A stretch of 64,000 nt of DNA, from contig CBDAVB010000035.1 of NCBI GenBank assembly GCA_965200795.1, positions 372,001 through 436,000 on the forward strand. The letters are read 5' to 3'. The stretch is from Parashewanella sp965200795 (GTDB taxonomy: Bacteria; Pseudomonadota; Gammaproteobacteria; Enterobacterales; Shewanellaceae). Below the pieces are notes generated by a model. The model saw only the letters and a program-made list of their open reading frames with translations, was not told where the DNA came from and did no database searches. The number at the start of each line of letters is the position of its first letter. Position 1 is the first letter of the stretch. Shown one piece after another: positions 1 through 8,209 of the stretch. Position numbers and translations under genes: made by a program.

Positions 1-807
1 GCTGTAAATCTTGTTCTTGTCTTTACGTTGCTGTGTAATGGCTTTTTCATAATTGGAAAAATTCTCTTTTTGTAAATCAAGGACATCTTGTGGAAGTTTG
101 CGTTGTAGCTCCCTTAAAAGCTTACCTGCGATAACACGCAACCTTTTTAACGCTCTTCTGGCTTTGCTTCGATTTTTGGCATGTCTAAAGCTTCGACAGT
201 CAATGCGTAGCTGTTTGACTTCTTTGACATAAGTACGTCTTTGCTTGATCCCAAATACTTTGGCTAGTTTATTGAGTCGGTTAACCACCTTGATGGCAAG
301 CTTGCTATCTGTCGGATAAGTAATGGCTTTTTCTTGGACGGTTGTATCAACGTACACGGTGTCATCTTCAGCTTTGTCACCGTGTAAAGCCACAGATAAT
401 GCAAAGATTTTTTCACAGCCTTTTTCACCGATGCGCTTACGAAAAACACTGAGTTCACTGGCATCACAAGGGCGTGCTGTTTGAAACTCTGTCTCACCAC
501 AAAACACTTGAAAATACACGTTCATCAGCCACTCATCGACCAAGGCTTCATCGCTGAGTTTGTAAAGTTGCTTGAGTATTAGCAAACCGCACATCAACCG
601 AATTGGCTTCGCTTTACGGCCTAATTTTTTGTATAACGGCTTGAACTCTTCTTCCAATGCTCGCCAATCAAAGGCATTAGCTAAAATGAGTAAAGGGTGA
701 GTTTGCAGAAGTTGGTCTGTGATATTAAACAGACTGGCATGAGGTAAATTTGACGGACTTTCTTTGAGCACTTTTAGCACCAAAACGACCAGAAACCGTA
801 GGTTCAC
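1..807 (-). CDS. IS5-family transposase, 3' end beyond the window
   Basis: A reading frame on the minus strand is open from a GTG at 807 to the left edge with no stop, giving at least 269 residues. The protein has the DUF772-type N-terminal region of IS5-family transposases (LMCGLLILKQLYKLSDEALV, then VFCGETEFQ) followed by the start of the DDE nuclease with its first Asp in VYVDTTVQEKA. The rest of the catalytic core lies outside the window. It would cut and join DNA at the ends of its own element. The start is uncertain: the GTG at 807 and the one at 780 are both in frame. An AT-rich stretch at 808-972 separates it from the IS630 copies and should contain its terminus, which I could not define. 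The family call is firm and the subgroup is not. Confidence 0.8.
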   Translation of the reverse strand, partial: MNLRFLVVLVLKVLKESPSNLPHASLFNITDQLLQTHPLLILANAFDWRALEEEFKPLYKKLGRKAKPIRLMCGLLILKQLYKLSDEALVDEWLMNVYFQVFCGETEFQTARPCDASELSVFRKRIGEKGCEKIFALSVALHGDKAEDDTVYVDTTVQEKAITYPTDSKLAIKVVNRLNKLAKVFGIKQRRTYVKEVKQLRIDCRSFRHAKNRSKARRALKRLRVIAGKLLRELQRKLPQDVLDLQKENFSNYEKAITQQRKDKNKIYS

Positions 808-1051
808 TATATCATTTCTGGTCGAAATTGAATGTATCAAATAGCTATATTTTATTATCGATCAGAATGTTAGATGTTTTTCATGGCCGACTAATTAAGC
901 GCATCAATGAACGCACTGTCTTCAGGTTCCAGTCCGACTTTGCAGGTTAAATAAGCCGGTGCATTAAGTGGGTAGTAGTCCATTCAAAAGCAAATAATGG
1001 CCTGATAGTTTATCCTAACAGTTCCTGAACACAACGAATACAGGAGCTGTT

Positions 1052-1555
1052 ATGAGGATTAAATACCATGTCCGTTTGAGTAATGAAGAGCGTTCAATGC
1101 TTGAAGCTTTGATAAAGCAGAAGAAACCACGTGTTGCTCAACATAAGAAACGACACGCCCAAATTTTACTTGCTATTGATGAGAATAATTCGCCACTGAC
1201 CAATCAACAGATTGCTAAGGCGCTAAACATCTCACCACTTGCAGTAACGAGCCTCAGAAAGCGTTTTGTCGAGGAAGGATTAGAAGTCGCTGTTAATAGC
1301 AAACACAGCCATCAAGGCCGCAGACGCATAATGGATGGTGAAGCCGAAGCACACCTAATTGCGCTGACCTGCTCTGCGCCTCCGGAAGGACGTTGCCGTT
1401 GGACATTAAATCTTCTTAGAGACAAGATGATTGAACTCAAATATGTCGATAGCATATCGAGAACCTCTGTTCATTATGCGTTAAAAAAAATGAACTTAAA
1501 CCCTGGCTTAAAGAAGAGTGGTGTATACCTGAAGAGGAAAACGCTGCCTTCGTGA
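1052..1555 (+). CDS. IS630 transposase OrfA (N-terminal part)
   Basis: This 167-aa frame encodes the DNA-binding half of an IS630 transposase, with a helix-turn-helix around residues 50-75 (NQQIAKALNISPLAVTSLRK). GGAGCTGTT precedes the ATG. An A8 run at 1483-1490 lies in TTA-AAA-AAA-ATG. A -1 slip there continues into KNELKPWLKEEWC and then into the downstream frame, giving one protein of about 380 residues of usual IS630 length. Programmed -1 frameshifting on poly-A is known in this family, so I read orfA and orfB as one functional gene; actual slippage is inferred. Confidence 0.85.
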   Translation: MRIKYHVRLSNEERSMLEALIKQKKPRVAQHKKRHAQILLAIDENNSPLTNQQIAKALNISPLAVTSLRKRFVEEGLEVAVNSKHSHQGRRRIMDGEAEAHLIALTCSAPPEGRCRWTLNLLRDKMIELKYVDSISRTSVHYALKKMNLNPGLKKSGVYLKRKTLPS

Positions 1556-2193
1556 GCGCTATGGAAGATATATTAGAACTCTATAAACTTCCTTACGATC
1601 CCAAGCGTCCTTTAGTATGCCTTGATGAAACCAGCAAACAACAAGTTAAAGAAGTTCGCAACCCGTTACCTTTAGTTTCAGGTTATCCGGAGCGATACGA
1701 TACGGAATATGAGCGTAACGGTGTCAGCAACCTGTTCATGATATTTGAGCCTTTAGCGGGCTGGCGGCATGTTGAGGTCACAGAGCACAGAACGGCCGTT
1801 GATTGGGCTCATCAAGTAAAAGCCTTAGTAGACGGGCGTTATAAGGATGCTGGGACAATTGTGTTGGTTGAGGATAACCTGAATACTCATACCCCGGCTT
1901 CATTTTATAAGGCCTTCGAACCAGAAGAAGCTCGTAGGCTGATCAATAAAATCGAATTTCATTACACGCCAAAACACGGAAGCTGGTTGGATATGGCTGA
2001 AATTGAATTAAGTATCTTGAGCAGACAATGCTTAAACCGAAGAATACCGGATCAGGAAACACTAAATTGTGAAGTTGAAGCCTGGGTCACCCAACGCAAT
2101 GAGTCCAAGGCTAAGATGATTTGGCAGTTCACAACTGAGGAGGCACGTATCAAGTTAAAGAAGCTTTATCCCGTCCTTCCAGGGTACAGTTAG
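1552..2193 (+). CDS. IS630 transposase OrfB (catalytic part)
   Basis: This 213-aa frame carries the DDE nuclease: the first Asp in LVCLDETSKQ, the second in IVLVEDNLNTH and the Glu in HGSWLDMAEIEL. It overlaps the end of orfA by 4 bases in the -1 frame, and its own GTG start lacks a convincing ribosome-binding site, so it is probably translated only after frameshifting on the A8 run at 1483-1490. It differs from the copy at 3030-3671 by Thr/Ala, Gly/Glu and Arg/Gly changes. No catalytic residue is affected, so the transposase is probably active. Confidence 0.85.
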   Translation: MSAMEDILELYKLPYDPKRPLVCLDETSKQQVKEVRNPLPLVSGYPERYDTEYERNGVSNLFMIFEPLAGWRHVEVTEHRTAVDWAHQVKALVDGRYKDAGTIVLVEDNLNTHTPASFYKAFEPEEARRLINKIEFHYTPKHGSWLDMAEIELSILSRQCLNRRIPDQETLNCEVEAWVTQRNESKAKMIWQFTTEEARIKLKKLYPVLPGYS

Positions 2194-2529
2194 CCTTTTA
2201 ACAGAATTAAACTGATTAACGAAATCCTGTTACACTTTCGTTAATCAAAATGAAAAAAGCTAGAGTCCTACTGGCTTGCCAAAGGGTGGGAGGAAGCATT
2301 TTGTTCAGAAATTACAGACTTATTAATTAGTTGTGAATAAAAGTTGTATAAGAGTTTAAAACAATAAAAATCAATACAAGATTTTTAGCTCTCCTATGAC
2401 TAAGGCTTAGCAAAAGAGCTTGAAGTATTGAATTCAAATGGACGGAGTACTAGTAGTCCATTCAAAAGCAAATAATGGCCTGATAGTTTATCCTAACAGT
2501 TTCTGAACACAACGAATACAGGAGCTGTT

Positions 2530-3033
2530 ATGAGGATTAAATACCATGTCCGTTTGAGTAATGAAGAGCGTTCAATGCTTGAAGCTTTGATAAAGCAGAA
2601 GAAACCACGTGTTGCTCAACATAAGAAACGACACGCCCAAATTTTACTTGCTATTGATGAGAATAATTCGCCACTGACCAATCAACAGATTGCTAAGGCG
2701 CTAAACATCTCACCACTTGCAGTAACGAGCCTCAGAAAGCGTTTTGTCGAGGAAGGATTAGAAGTCGCTGTTAATAGCAAACACAGCCATCAAGGCCGCA
2801 GACGCATAATGGATGGTGAAGCCGAAGCACACCTAATTGCGCTGACCTGCTCTGCGCCTCCGGAAGGACGTTGCCGTTGGACATTAAATCTTCTTAGAGA
2901 CAAGATGATTGAACTCAAATATGTCGATAGCATATCGAGAACCTCTGTTCATTATGCGTTAAAAAAAATGAACTTAAACCCTGGCTTAAAGAAGAGTGGT
3001 GTATACCTGAAGAGGAAAACGCTGCCTTCGTGA
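2530..3033 (+). CDS. IS630 transposase OrfA, copy 2
   Basis: The 167-aa protein is identical to the orfA product of copy 1, with the same helix-turn-helix and the same A8 frameshift site inside its 3' part. It should be read together with the orfB frame at 3030-3671. Confidence 0.85.
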   Translation: MRIKYHVRLSNEERSMLEALIKQKKPRVAQHKKRHAQILLAIDENNSPLTNQQIAKALNISPLAVTSLRKRFVEEGLEVAVNSKHSHQGRRRIMDGEAEAHLIALTCSAPPEGRCRWTLNLLRDKMIELKYVDSISRTSVHYALKKMNLNPGLKKSGVYLKRKTLPS

Positions 3034-3671
3034 GCGCTATGGAAGATATATTAGAACTCTATAAACTTCCTTACGATCCCAAGCGTCCTTTAGTATGCCT
3101 TGATGAAACCAGCAAACAACAAGTTAAAGAAGTTCGCAACCCGTTACCTTTAGTTTCAGGTTATCCGGAGCGATACGATGCGGAATATGAGCGTAACGGT
3201 GTCAGCAACCTGTTCATGATATTTGAGCCTTTAGCGGGCTGGCGGCATGTTGAGGTCACAGAGCACAGAACGGCCGTTGATTGGGCTCATCAAGTAAAAG
3301 CCTTAGTAGACGGGCGTTATAAGGATGCTGAGACAATTGTGTTGGTTGAGGATAACCTGAATACTCATACCCCGGCTTCATTTTATAAGGCCTTCGAACC
3401 AGAAGAAGCTCGTGGGCTGATCAATAAAATCGAATTTCATTACACGCCAAAACACGGAAGCTGGTTGGATATGGCTGAAATTGAATTAAGTATCTTGAGC
3501 AGACAATGCTTAAACCGAAGAATACCGGATCAGGAAACACTAAATTGTGAAGTTGAAGCCTGGGTCACCCAACGCAATGAGTCCAAGGCTAAGATGATTT
3601 GGCAGTTCACAACTGAGGAGGCACGTATCAAGTTAAAGAAGCTTTATCCCGTCCTTCCAGGGTACAGTTAG
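3030..3671 (+). CDS. IS630 transposase OrfB, copy 2
   Basis: The 213-aa DDE catalytic part is the same as copy 1 except for three substitutions (Ala for Thr near residue 51, Glu for Gly near 101, Gly for Arg near 128). The catalytic motifs (LDETSKQ, VEDNLNTH, SWLDMAEIE) are intact. Translation is expected by -1 frameshifting from orfA. Confidence 0.85.
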   Translation: MSAMEDILELYKLPYDPKRPLVCLDETSKQQVKEVRNPLPLVSGYPERYDAEYERNGVSNLFMIFEPLAGWRHVEVTEHRTAVDWAHQVKALVDGRYKDAETIVLVEDNLNTHTPASFYKAFEPEEARGLINKIEFHYTPKHGSWLDMAEIELSILSRQCLNRRIPDQETLNCEVEAWVTQRNESKAKMIWQFTTEEARIKLKKLYPVLPGYS

Positions 3672-3931
3672 CCTTTTAACAGAATTAAACTGATTAACGA
3701 AATCCTGTTACACTTTCGTTAATCAAAATGAAAAAAGCTAGAGTCCTACTGGCTTGCCAAAGGGTGGGAGGAAGCATTTTGTTCAGAAATTACAGACTTA
3801 TTAATTAGTTGTGAATAAAAGTTGTATAAGAGTTTAAAACAATAAAAATCAATACAAGATTTTTAGCTCTCCTATGACTAAGGCTTAGCAAAAGAGCTTG
3901 AAGTATTGAATTCAAATGGACGGAGTACTAG

Positions 3932-4769
3932 TTGATGGTAGAGTAAGAGGTCAGGCGTAGTCGAACTATTTCTCAACCTCTCCTCCCCTGAACCGTACGT
4001 GCACCTTTCAGCGCATACGGCTCTCCACTTAATTGTGGCTAACAGCAATCGCAACGTCACTGTACTCCATGTTGCTAATTTACGTTGCATTTCACTGATT
4101 ATCATAGGTCTTCACCTCATTGGAGTCAGCTAGTTATGTTTAGTAAATCAATTAAGCTGTGTTCCTTCGCCATGTAATGGGCTTTCCCCACATCAGACTA
4201 CTACGAACACTCCGCCAGCTTGTTTGTCATCGGGGTCGTGCTCCCTTAACATTCAAACAAACCTTCCTCGGTTCACCTACCTGAACTCAAACATATTGGG
4301 GTGGATGCCGATCGCAGTCTTTAACCTTATCGTTCTGTAAGGTGATGATGCTTAAACGCAGAATTGTGGTATAACGTTTATCCCATAATGAGCAGCTACA
4401 TGTTACTCATTAATTCGGTAACAACCACCATACCTATATGGTTATCACAGCAACATACTGCCTGTTAACTCGTGTAGGCAGTGGCGACATTTCAGCCCAT
4501 AGATGCGGGTTAATCGGTTCATGTTCTTCATCCGTCCAATACTCAGCCTGGAAGAGCATCTTAGCGTAACGAGTTCGCTTCATTCCCCGTTGTCAGCGAG
4601 TTACATCACCTTACCAGCATACGGTAAGTCACTGTCGCTCAGGCTCTACTATCTGCACAACCAGATAGCGCCATGAAAAAAACTAGATTCTTTCTAGCTT
4701 CTTTATGGATTTCAGATAGACTCGTGGTTCATTTAAGCAGTCCTTGCTAGTGCTGAACTCCGAGCACAC
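3932..4769 (-). mobile_element. group II intron with its LtrA reading frame deleted
   Basis: Read on the minus strand this stretch has the structured 5' part of a bacterial group II intron. It then has an ATG at 4105 opening the typical N-terminus of an intron maturase (ISEMQRKLATWS), which runs straight into a domain V hairpin at 3990-4023 and a domain VI-like stem. Nearly the whole reverse transcriptase is therefore missing, and the intron would depend on a maturase in trans. The 5' boundary is approximate, placed at a GTGTG at 4769. IS630 copy 2 abuts the 3' end. The nearby 4770-5011 holds no gene I can recognise. Confidence 0.65.
3990..4023 (-). ncRNA. group II intron domain V
   Basis: The 34-nt hairpin starts GAGCCGTATGCG and ends CGTACGGTTC, with a GAAA-like loop. 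It matches the highly conserved catalytic domain V of group II introns in length and sequence. It is the strongest evidence for the intron relic around it. Confidence 0.85.
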
Positions 4770-5011
4770 TGCAACGGATATCGCAGCACCCTAACGCTCA
4801 GGTGGAAGAGCTGATTCCGAGTAAATGGTAAGCAAAGTTAACGAATGTCGCCTTTACATCTGATTTAACGAAGTAAAACGAACAAATCTTGAAATTGATG
4901 CAACCCCATGCACATGCAAATGTAAAAATGAATTTTTATTAATGTTTCTTAAAAAGAGTTTTAAAGTACCTTAATATTGATAATAAGTTTTAAGTTGCCG
5001 GAACACTATCA

Positions 5012-5434
5012 ATGCAGCCACTTGTATCCCAGCCACAAATTATATTTTTGATTTCACAACCACAACCACAACCACAACTACAACCACAACTTGTGATGAT
5101 TAACCATCAAGTGCATACGGTTGATGCTCAACCGAGGTTACAACTGCAAGAGTTTTATAATCAACCTTTGTTGTATCCCAGTGAATTACCTGCTGTTCAA
5201 GTGAATAATATGGTGGAGCCTCAAAGTGAAGATATCACCCAAAAAGAACAAGTAACGACTCCTGAAATTACAGAGTCTAAACCTGAACGAGTAAGGTTAG
5301 ATTATCAAACCAGAAAAACAATTTATTCACAACTCAGAGAAAAGCAAATCTCAGAGAAGGAGTTAAGAGATCAAGGGCTCTCTAATAGGCAAATTTCATA
5401 CCTTAAACTCGATGCTGCAGTTTTTAGAGCTTGA
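5012..5434 (+). pseudogene. Q/P-rich protein with C-terminal HTH-like segment, 3' end cut off by an IS
   Basis: The 140-aa frame starts with a Gln/Pro-rich stretch (QPQPQPQLQPQLV, residues 14-28) and continues to a basic, helical, HTH-like segment (about residues 97-131; KELRDQGLSNRQISYLK). From base 5405 the frame lies inside the left terminal inverted repeat of the IS4-type element, so the last residues LDAAVFRA come from the transposon. The native 3' part is not found across the element, where an integron integrase fragment lies instead. The HTH-like segment recalls the units of the proteins at 56961 and 61794, which is only suggestive. I do not recognise the family. Confidence 0.5.
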
Positions 5435-7030
5435 TAAAAAATTGATTTAGCTATAGGTCAAACTACTGCTGCGACTCCATGCTAAGGCATCCGAAGCATA
5501 ATCAGCATCACAACAGCAGTCTGAAGTGTTAGAGTGAACTCAAAGCTTATACTCGTCAAGCAGTTCATTATGTTTATTCGTAGCCTTTCAATTGTTACTC
5601 AATTTTTTGATGCATTAAATGTTTCGTTATCCTTGATTAAACCCTCATTAAAATTAACAAGAACTCAAAAAATAGTATTAGGAGCGATGATCACTGGAGT
5701 TATCATGACTGAGGCTTTGAACTGGGCAGCTTTTGAACGGAGAAGTTTAGGCGTTTTCAAGTCAACGGGCTTATGCTGGATATTCTACAAAGCTAAAATC
5801 CCTTGGCAGTACCTACTTCAAGCGAGTATTTGCAATATATTCAAACATTATCAATTAACAAACGGCCATTTAGATATTGATGATACCCATAAACACCGAG
5901 CTAAAAAAACGACTTGTATTGCAGGTGCACATAAAATCAAAGACAAACCGACAGGTGGGTATATCAATGGGCAAGAGCTGATATTCATGGTACTTGTCAC
6001 CGATACGGTAACCTTTCCAGTTGGGTTTAGGTTTTATACCCCCGATCCGAATCTCGCCATTTGGAGCAAACGGGATAAAGAGCTGCAACGACAAGGTATC
6101 GCTAAAAAAGAGCGACCACAAAGACCCATGCCTGACCATGTTAACTATCCGACTAAACAAGCGCTTGCACTAGAAATGCTAAGAGAATTTACCACCGCCT
6201 TTCCAAACTTTAAAATCAAGAGCGTATTAGCCGATGCATTATATGGGACTGCTGATTTCATGGATAAAGCTGAAGAAATCACTCATCACGCTCAAATAGT
6301 CAGTCAATTAAGAACAAATCAACGAGTGAGCAGCAAGAACTCAAAAGCACGAGTTGATACCTATTTTAATCGTCAAAAAGGTGTTGAACTTCAACTGTCT
6401 ATTCGCGGTGGTGAAGAGAAGAAAGTCACCATGATGGCTGCGAGGCTATATGTTAATGCGCATAGTAAACGGAGATTTGTTGTGGCGCTAAAATATGAAG
6501 GAGAAGAAGAATATCGTTACTTGATCGCTAGCAATATGTCATGGCATCACCATGATATAGCAAGACTTTATACATTAAGGTGGTTAGTAGAGGTTTTTAT
6601 CCAAGATTGGAAAGCTCATTGCGGTTGGAACAAGTTGAGCAAACAGCAAGGTGTCGATGGTTCGGAGCATGGCCTGATCTTAAGCCTTCTGTGCGAGCAT
6701 TTACTGTTGCAACATCCTGAGCAGTCTGTCCGGCTTAAAAACAAACACCCTGGGATGCCTGTGGGTTGCCTAATTGAACGCCTAAAAGTTGAAGCGCTTG
6801 TTGCTACGATTCAAGAAGTGGTATGTGCCAATGATCCAAATGCAGCATTAGAGAGCTTAATTACGGCACTCCATGATTCCTTACCAGAACGAGACTCTAG
6901 CAGGCATATGGCAGGTAGAGATTTAGGTCGTCAGGAAGAAATTCCTTCATTAAAATCCCATGCAAAAACATTTCAGAATATGGGTTATGCTGCATGATTG
7001 TCAATTAAGAAAAACTGCAGCATCGAGTTT
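5405..7030 (+). mobile_element. IS4-type insertion sequence with 21-bp terminal inverted repeats
   Basis: Perfect 21-bp inverted repeats (AAACTCGATGCTGCAGTTTT plus one T) lie at 5405-5425 and, inverted, at 7010-7030. They enclose one intact transposase gene. The left flank is a truncated Q/P-rich gene and the right flank is the middle of an integron integrase, so the two flanks do not belong together. Either two copies recombined or the insertion was followed by a deletion. No target duplication is visible. Confidence 0.85.
5534..6997 (+). CDS. IS4-type DDE transposase
   Basis: This is a 487-aa transposase if started at the GTG at 5534; the ATG at 5570 (MFIRSLSIVTQ) is an equally plausible start. 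It has the first Asp in DIDDTHKHR (about residue 117), the second in VLADALYG (about residue 234) and the Glu in the Y-(2)-R-(3)-E-(6)-K signature LRWLVEVFIQDWK (about residue 354). All catalytic residues are present and the frame is intact, so it is probably active. Family IS4 is judged from this signature; the IS701 or IS1634 groups are close alternatives. Confidence 0.85.
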   Translation: MNSKLILVKQFIMFIRSLSIVTQFFDALNVSLSLIKPSLKLTRTQKIVLGAMITGVIMTEALNWAAFERRSLGVFKSTGLCWIFYKAKIPWQYLLQASICNIFKHYQLTNGHLDIDDTHKHRAKKTTCIAGAHKIKDKPTGGYINGQELIFMVLVTDTVTFPVGFRFYTPDPNLAIWSKRDKELQRQGIAKKERPQRPMPDHVNYPTKQALALEMLREFTTAFPNFKIKSVLADALYGTADFMDKAEEITHHAQIVSQLRTNQRVSSKNSKARVDTYFNRQKGVELQLSIRGGEEKKVTMMAARLYVNAHSKRRFVVALKYEGEEEYRYLIASNMSWHHHDIARLYTLRWLVEVFIQDWKAHCGWNKLSKQQGVDGSEHGLILSLLCEHLLLQHPEQSVRLKNKHPGMPVGCLIERLKVEALVATIQEVVCANDPNAALESLITALHDSLPERDSSRHMAGRDLGRQEEIPSLKSHAKTFQNMGYAA

Positions 7031-7650
7031 TAGGCTTATTATCCGGAAGAAATGCTTTAATTATTCAATTGCTTTACGGTAGCGGTCTCAGAATTACAGA
7101 GTGTTTACGTCTGAGGATCCAAGATATTGATCTAAAGAATCTTTCTGTCACTGTAAAAGATGGTAAGGGTAAAAAAGACAGGCGGACAATCTTAAGTCAT
7201 CACTGCGCCAAACAATTAAAACCGATTATTGAAGAAGCGATACAATTGCAGAAAATTGACAACAGGCAAGGCATCGGCCCCTCATTACCGTTTGCTTTGT
7301 CTAAGAAATATCCGAACGCTTTCAGGCAGACTGCCTGGATGTATATTTTTCCTTCTTTATCACTCTGTCCGCATCCTGATACTGGTGAAGTTGTCCGCCA
7401 TCATTTACATGCAAGCTCTATCAGAAAAGCCTTACAAACTGCAGTTAAGATGTCCGAAATAAGAAAGAAGATCAACTGCCATACGTTCAGGCATTCATTT
7501 GCGACTCACCTTTTAGAGCAAGGACAGGATATTAGAACCGTTCAAGAATTACTGGGTCATAATGATCTGAATACTACTCAGATTTATACTCATGTTATTG
7601 GACAGCACTTCGCCGGTGCAGTAAGCACTCTCGACAGGTTAGGATTATGA
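7030..7650 (+). pseudogene. intI: integron integrase IntI, N-terminus removed by an IS
   Basis: The frame is open from the IS4-type border and encodes about 205 residues of a tyrosine recombinase with the integron-specific hallmarks: GSGLRITECLRLRIQDID holds the first catalytic Arg, the IntI-specific additional helix lies in the AWMYIFPS and SLSLCPHP region, VVRHHLHASSIRKALQ follows, then the HTFRHSFATHLL box and LGHNDLNTTQIYTHV with the Tyr nucleophile. The core-binding N-terminal third (about 110-120 residues) is missing because the IS4-type element at 5405-7030 occupies its place. attI and any cassettes would lie on the removed side. A ribosome-initiated product is unlikely, so the gene is presumed dead. 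Confidence 0.85.
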
Positions 7651-7823
7651 AGGTAAAAATCACATCGGCGGGTTAGCTTTATTTTCGCTTATATACAGTG
7701 ATAAGTTTCAGAAAAAAATGCAGAATTTGTTATTGGCTTTTCTTGCATAGCCGGATGATGTTTACATTAGATAATTTTATGCTTATATCAAAGGTCAACA
7801 ACACCTTAGATTGAACGCTTTAA

Positions 7824-7901
7824 GTGGAAACGGGGCATAAGCGTGTTACATGTCCCACGCTCTTGAATGATAAGTTTCAATCTTTAATGCCCCTGTTTCA
7901 C
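7824..7901. repeat. imperfect inverted repeat downstream of intI
   Basis: The 15-base arms GTGGAAACGGGGCAT (7824-7838) and ATGCCCCTGTTTCAC (7887-7901) are nearly complementary, with a nested AGCGTG/CACGCT stem. It may be a terminator-like or recombination-related hairpin. It lacks the RYYYAAC/GTTRRRY core sites of an integron attC. The rest of 7651-8209 is AT-rich and holds only the small reading frame at 7992-8126. Confidence 0.5.
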
Positions 7902-7991
7902 ATTTTATTGTTTAGTTTTTAACTTTGATGTATTGCGACATCTGCTTGCAAAGTGGCAATAGTTGTTTCAAAAAAGGAAACTGAGAAGTTA

Positions 7992-8126
7992 ATGAAAGTA
8001 TATGTAAAATCAGCTTTTGATAGAGTTGCGAAGAAGTTCCCAAACGATGCGGATTCTATCATGTGCATAATTCGGAGCAATCCGGATACTGAATTCGGTA
8101 TTCTCCGGACGCTCATTTCGGGATAA
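7992..8126 (+). CDS. possible 44-aa small protein
   Basis: An ATG preceded by CTGAGAAG opens a 44-codon frame (MKVYVKSAFDRVAKKF...) ending in TAA. The N-terminus resembles the first strand and helix of RelE/ParE-type toxins in general character, but the protein is too short for such a toxin and could be a fragment. It sits alone between the integron integrase remnant and the IS21 relic. Without comparison it could equally be spurious. Confidence 0.3.
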   Translation: MKVYVKSAFDRVAKKFPNDADSIMCIIRSNPDTEFGILRTLISG

Positions 8127-8209
8127 TTCCGGATCCCACATTTTTCTCTTTTTAAATCAATCGATAACCATCCTTAATCTTGATTATTCATGGCTTAAGG
8201 AAAGAGTTA

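Larger units (their letters stand above)
973..2450 (+). mobile_element. IS630-family insertion sequence, copy 1 of a tandem pair
   Basis: A 1478-bp unit begins at tagtagtccattcaaaag and ends just before an identical start at 2451. It contains orfA and orfB of an IS630 transposase. The ends are imperfect inverted repeats (TAGTA..GTCCATT on the left; the reverse complement of the right end reads TAGTACTCCGTCCATTTG) and abut TA dinucleotides, as expected for IS630 elements that duplicate TA. It lies head to tail with copy 2 and differs from it at only a few positions, so the pair is recent. Confidence 0.85.
2451..3930 (+). mobile_element. IS630-family insertion sequence, copy 2 of the tandem pair
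   Basis: This second head-to-tail copy, offset by 1478 bp from copy 1, carries the same terminal sequences and gene pair and the A8 slippery run at 2961-2968. Only about four substitutions separate the copies over the compared region: C/T in the leader and three missense changes in orfB. The right end (ggagtactag) abuts the 3' part of a group II intron relic, so the element inserted into or next to that intron. Confidence 0.85.

Noticed and set aside
3878..4105. 75-aa minus-strand frame starting MIISEMQRKLATWS
   Set aside because: Only the first residues are real LtrA N-terminus; the rest reads through domain V and into IS630 copy 2.
7824..7901. Integron attC site
   Set aside because: The hairpin lacks the paired RYYYAAC and GTTRRRY core sites, and its position downstream of intI is wrong for the array.
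7919..8116. 65-aa minus-strand frame
   Set aside because: No ribosome-binding site and no family likeness; the opposite strand has a slightly better small frame.
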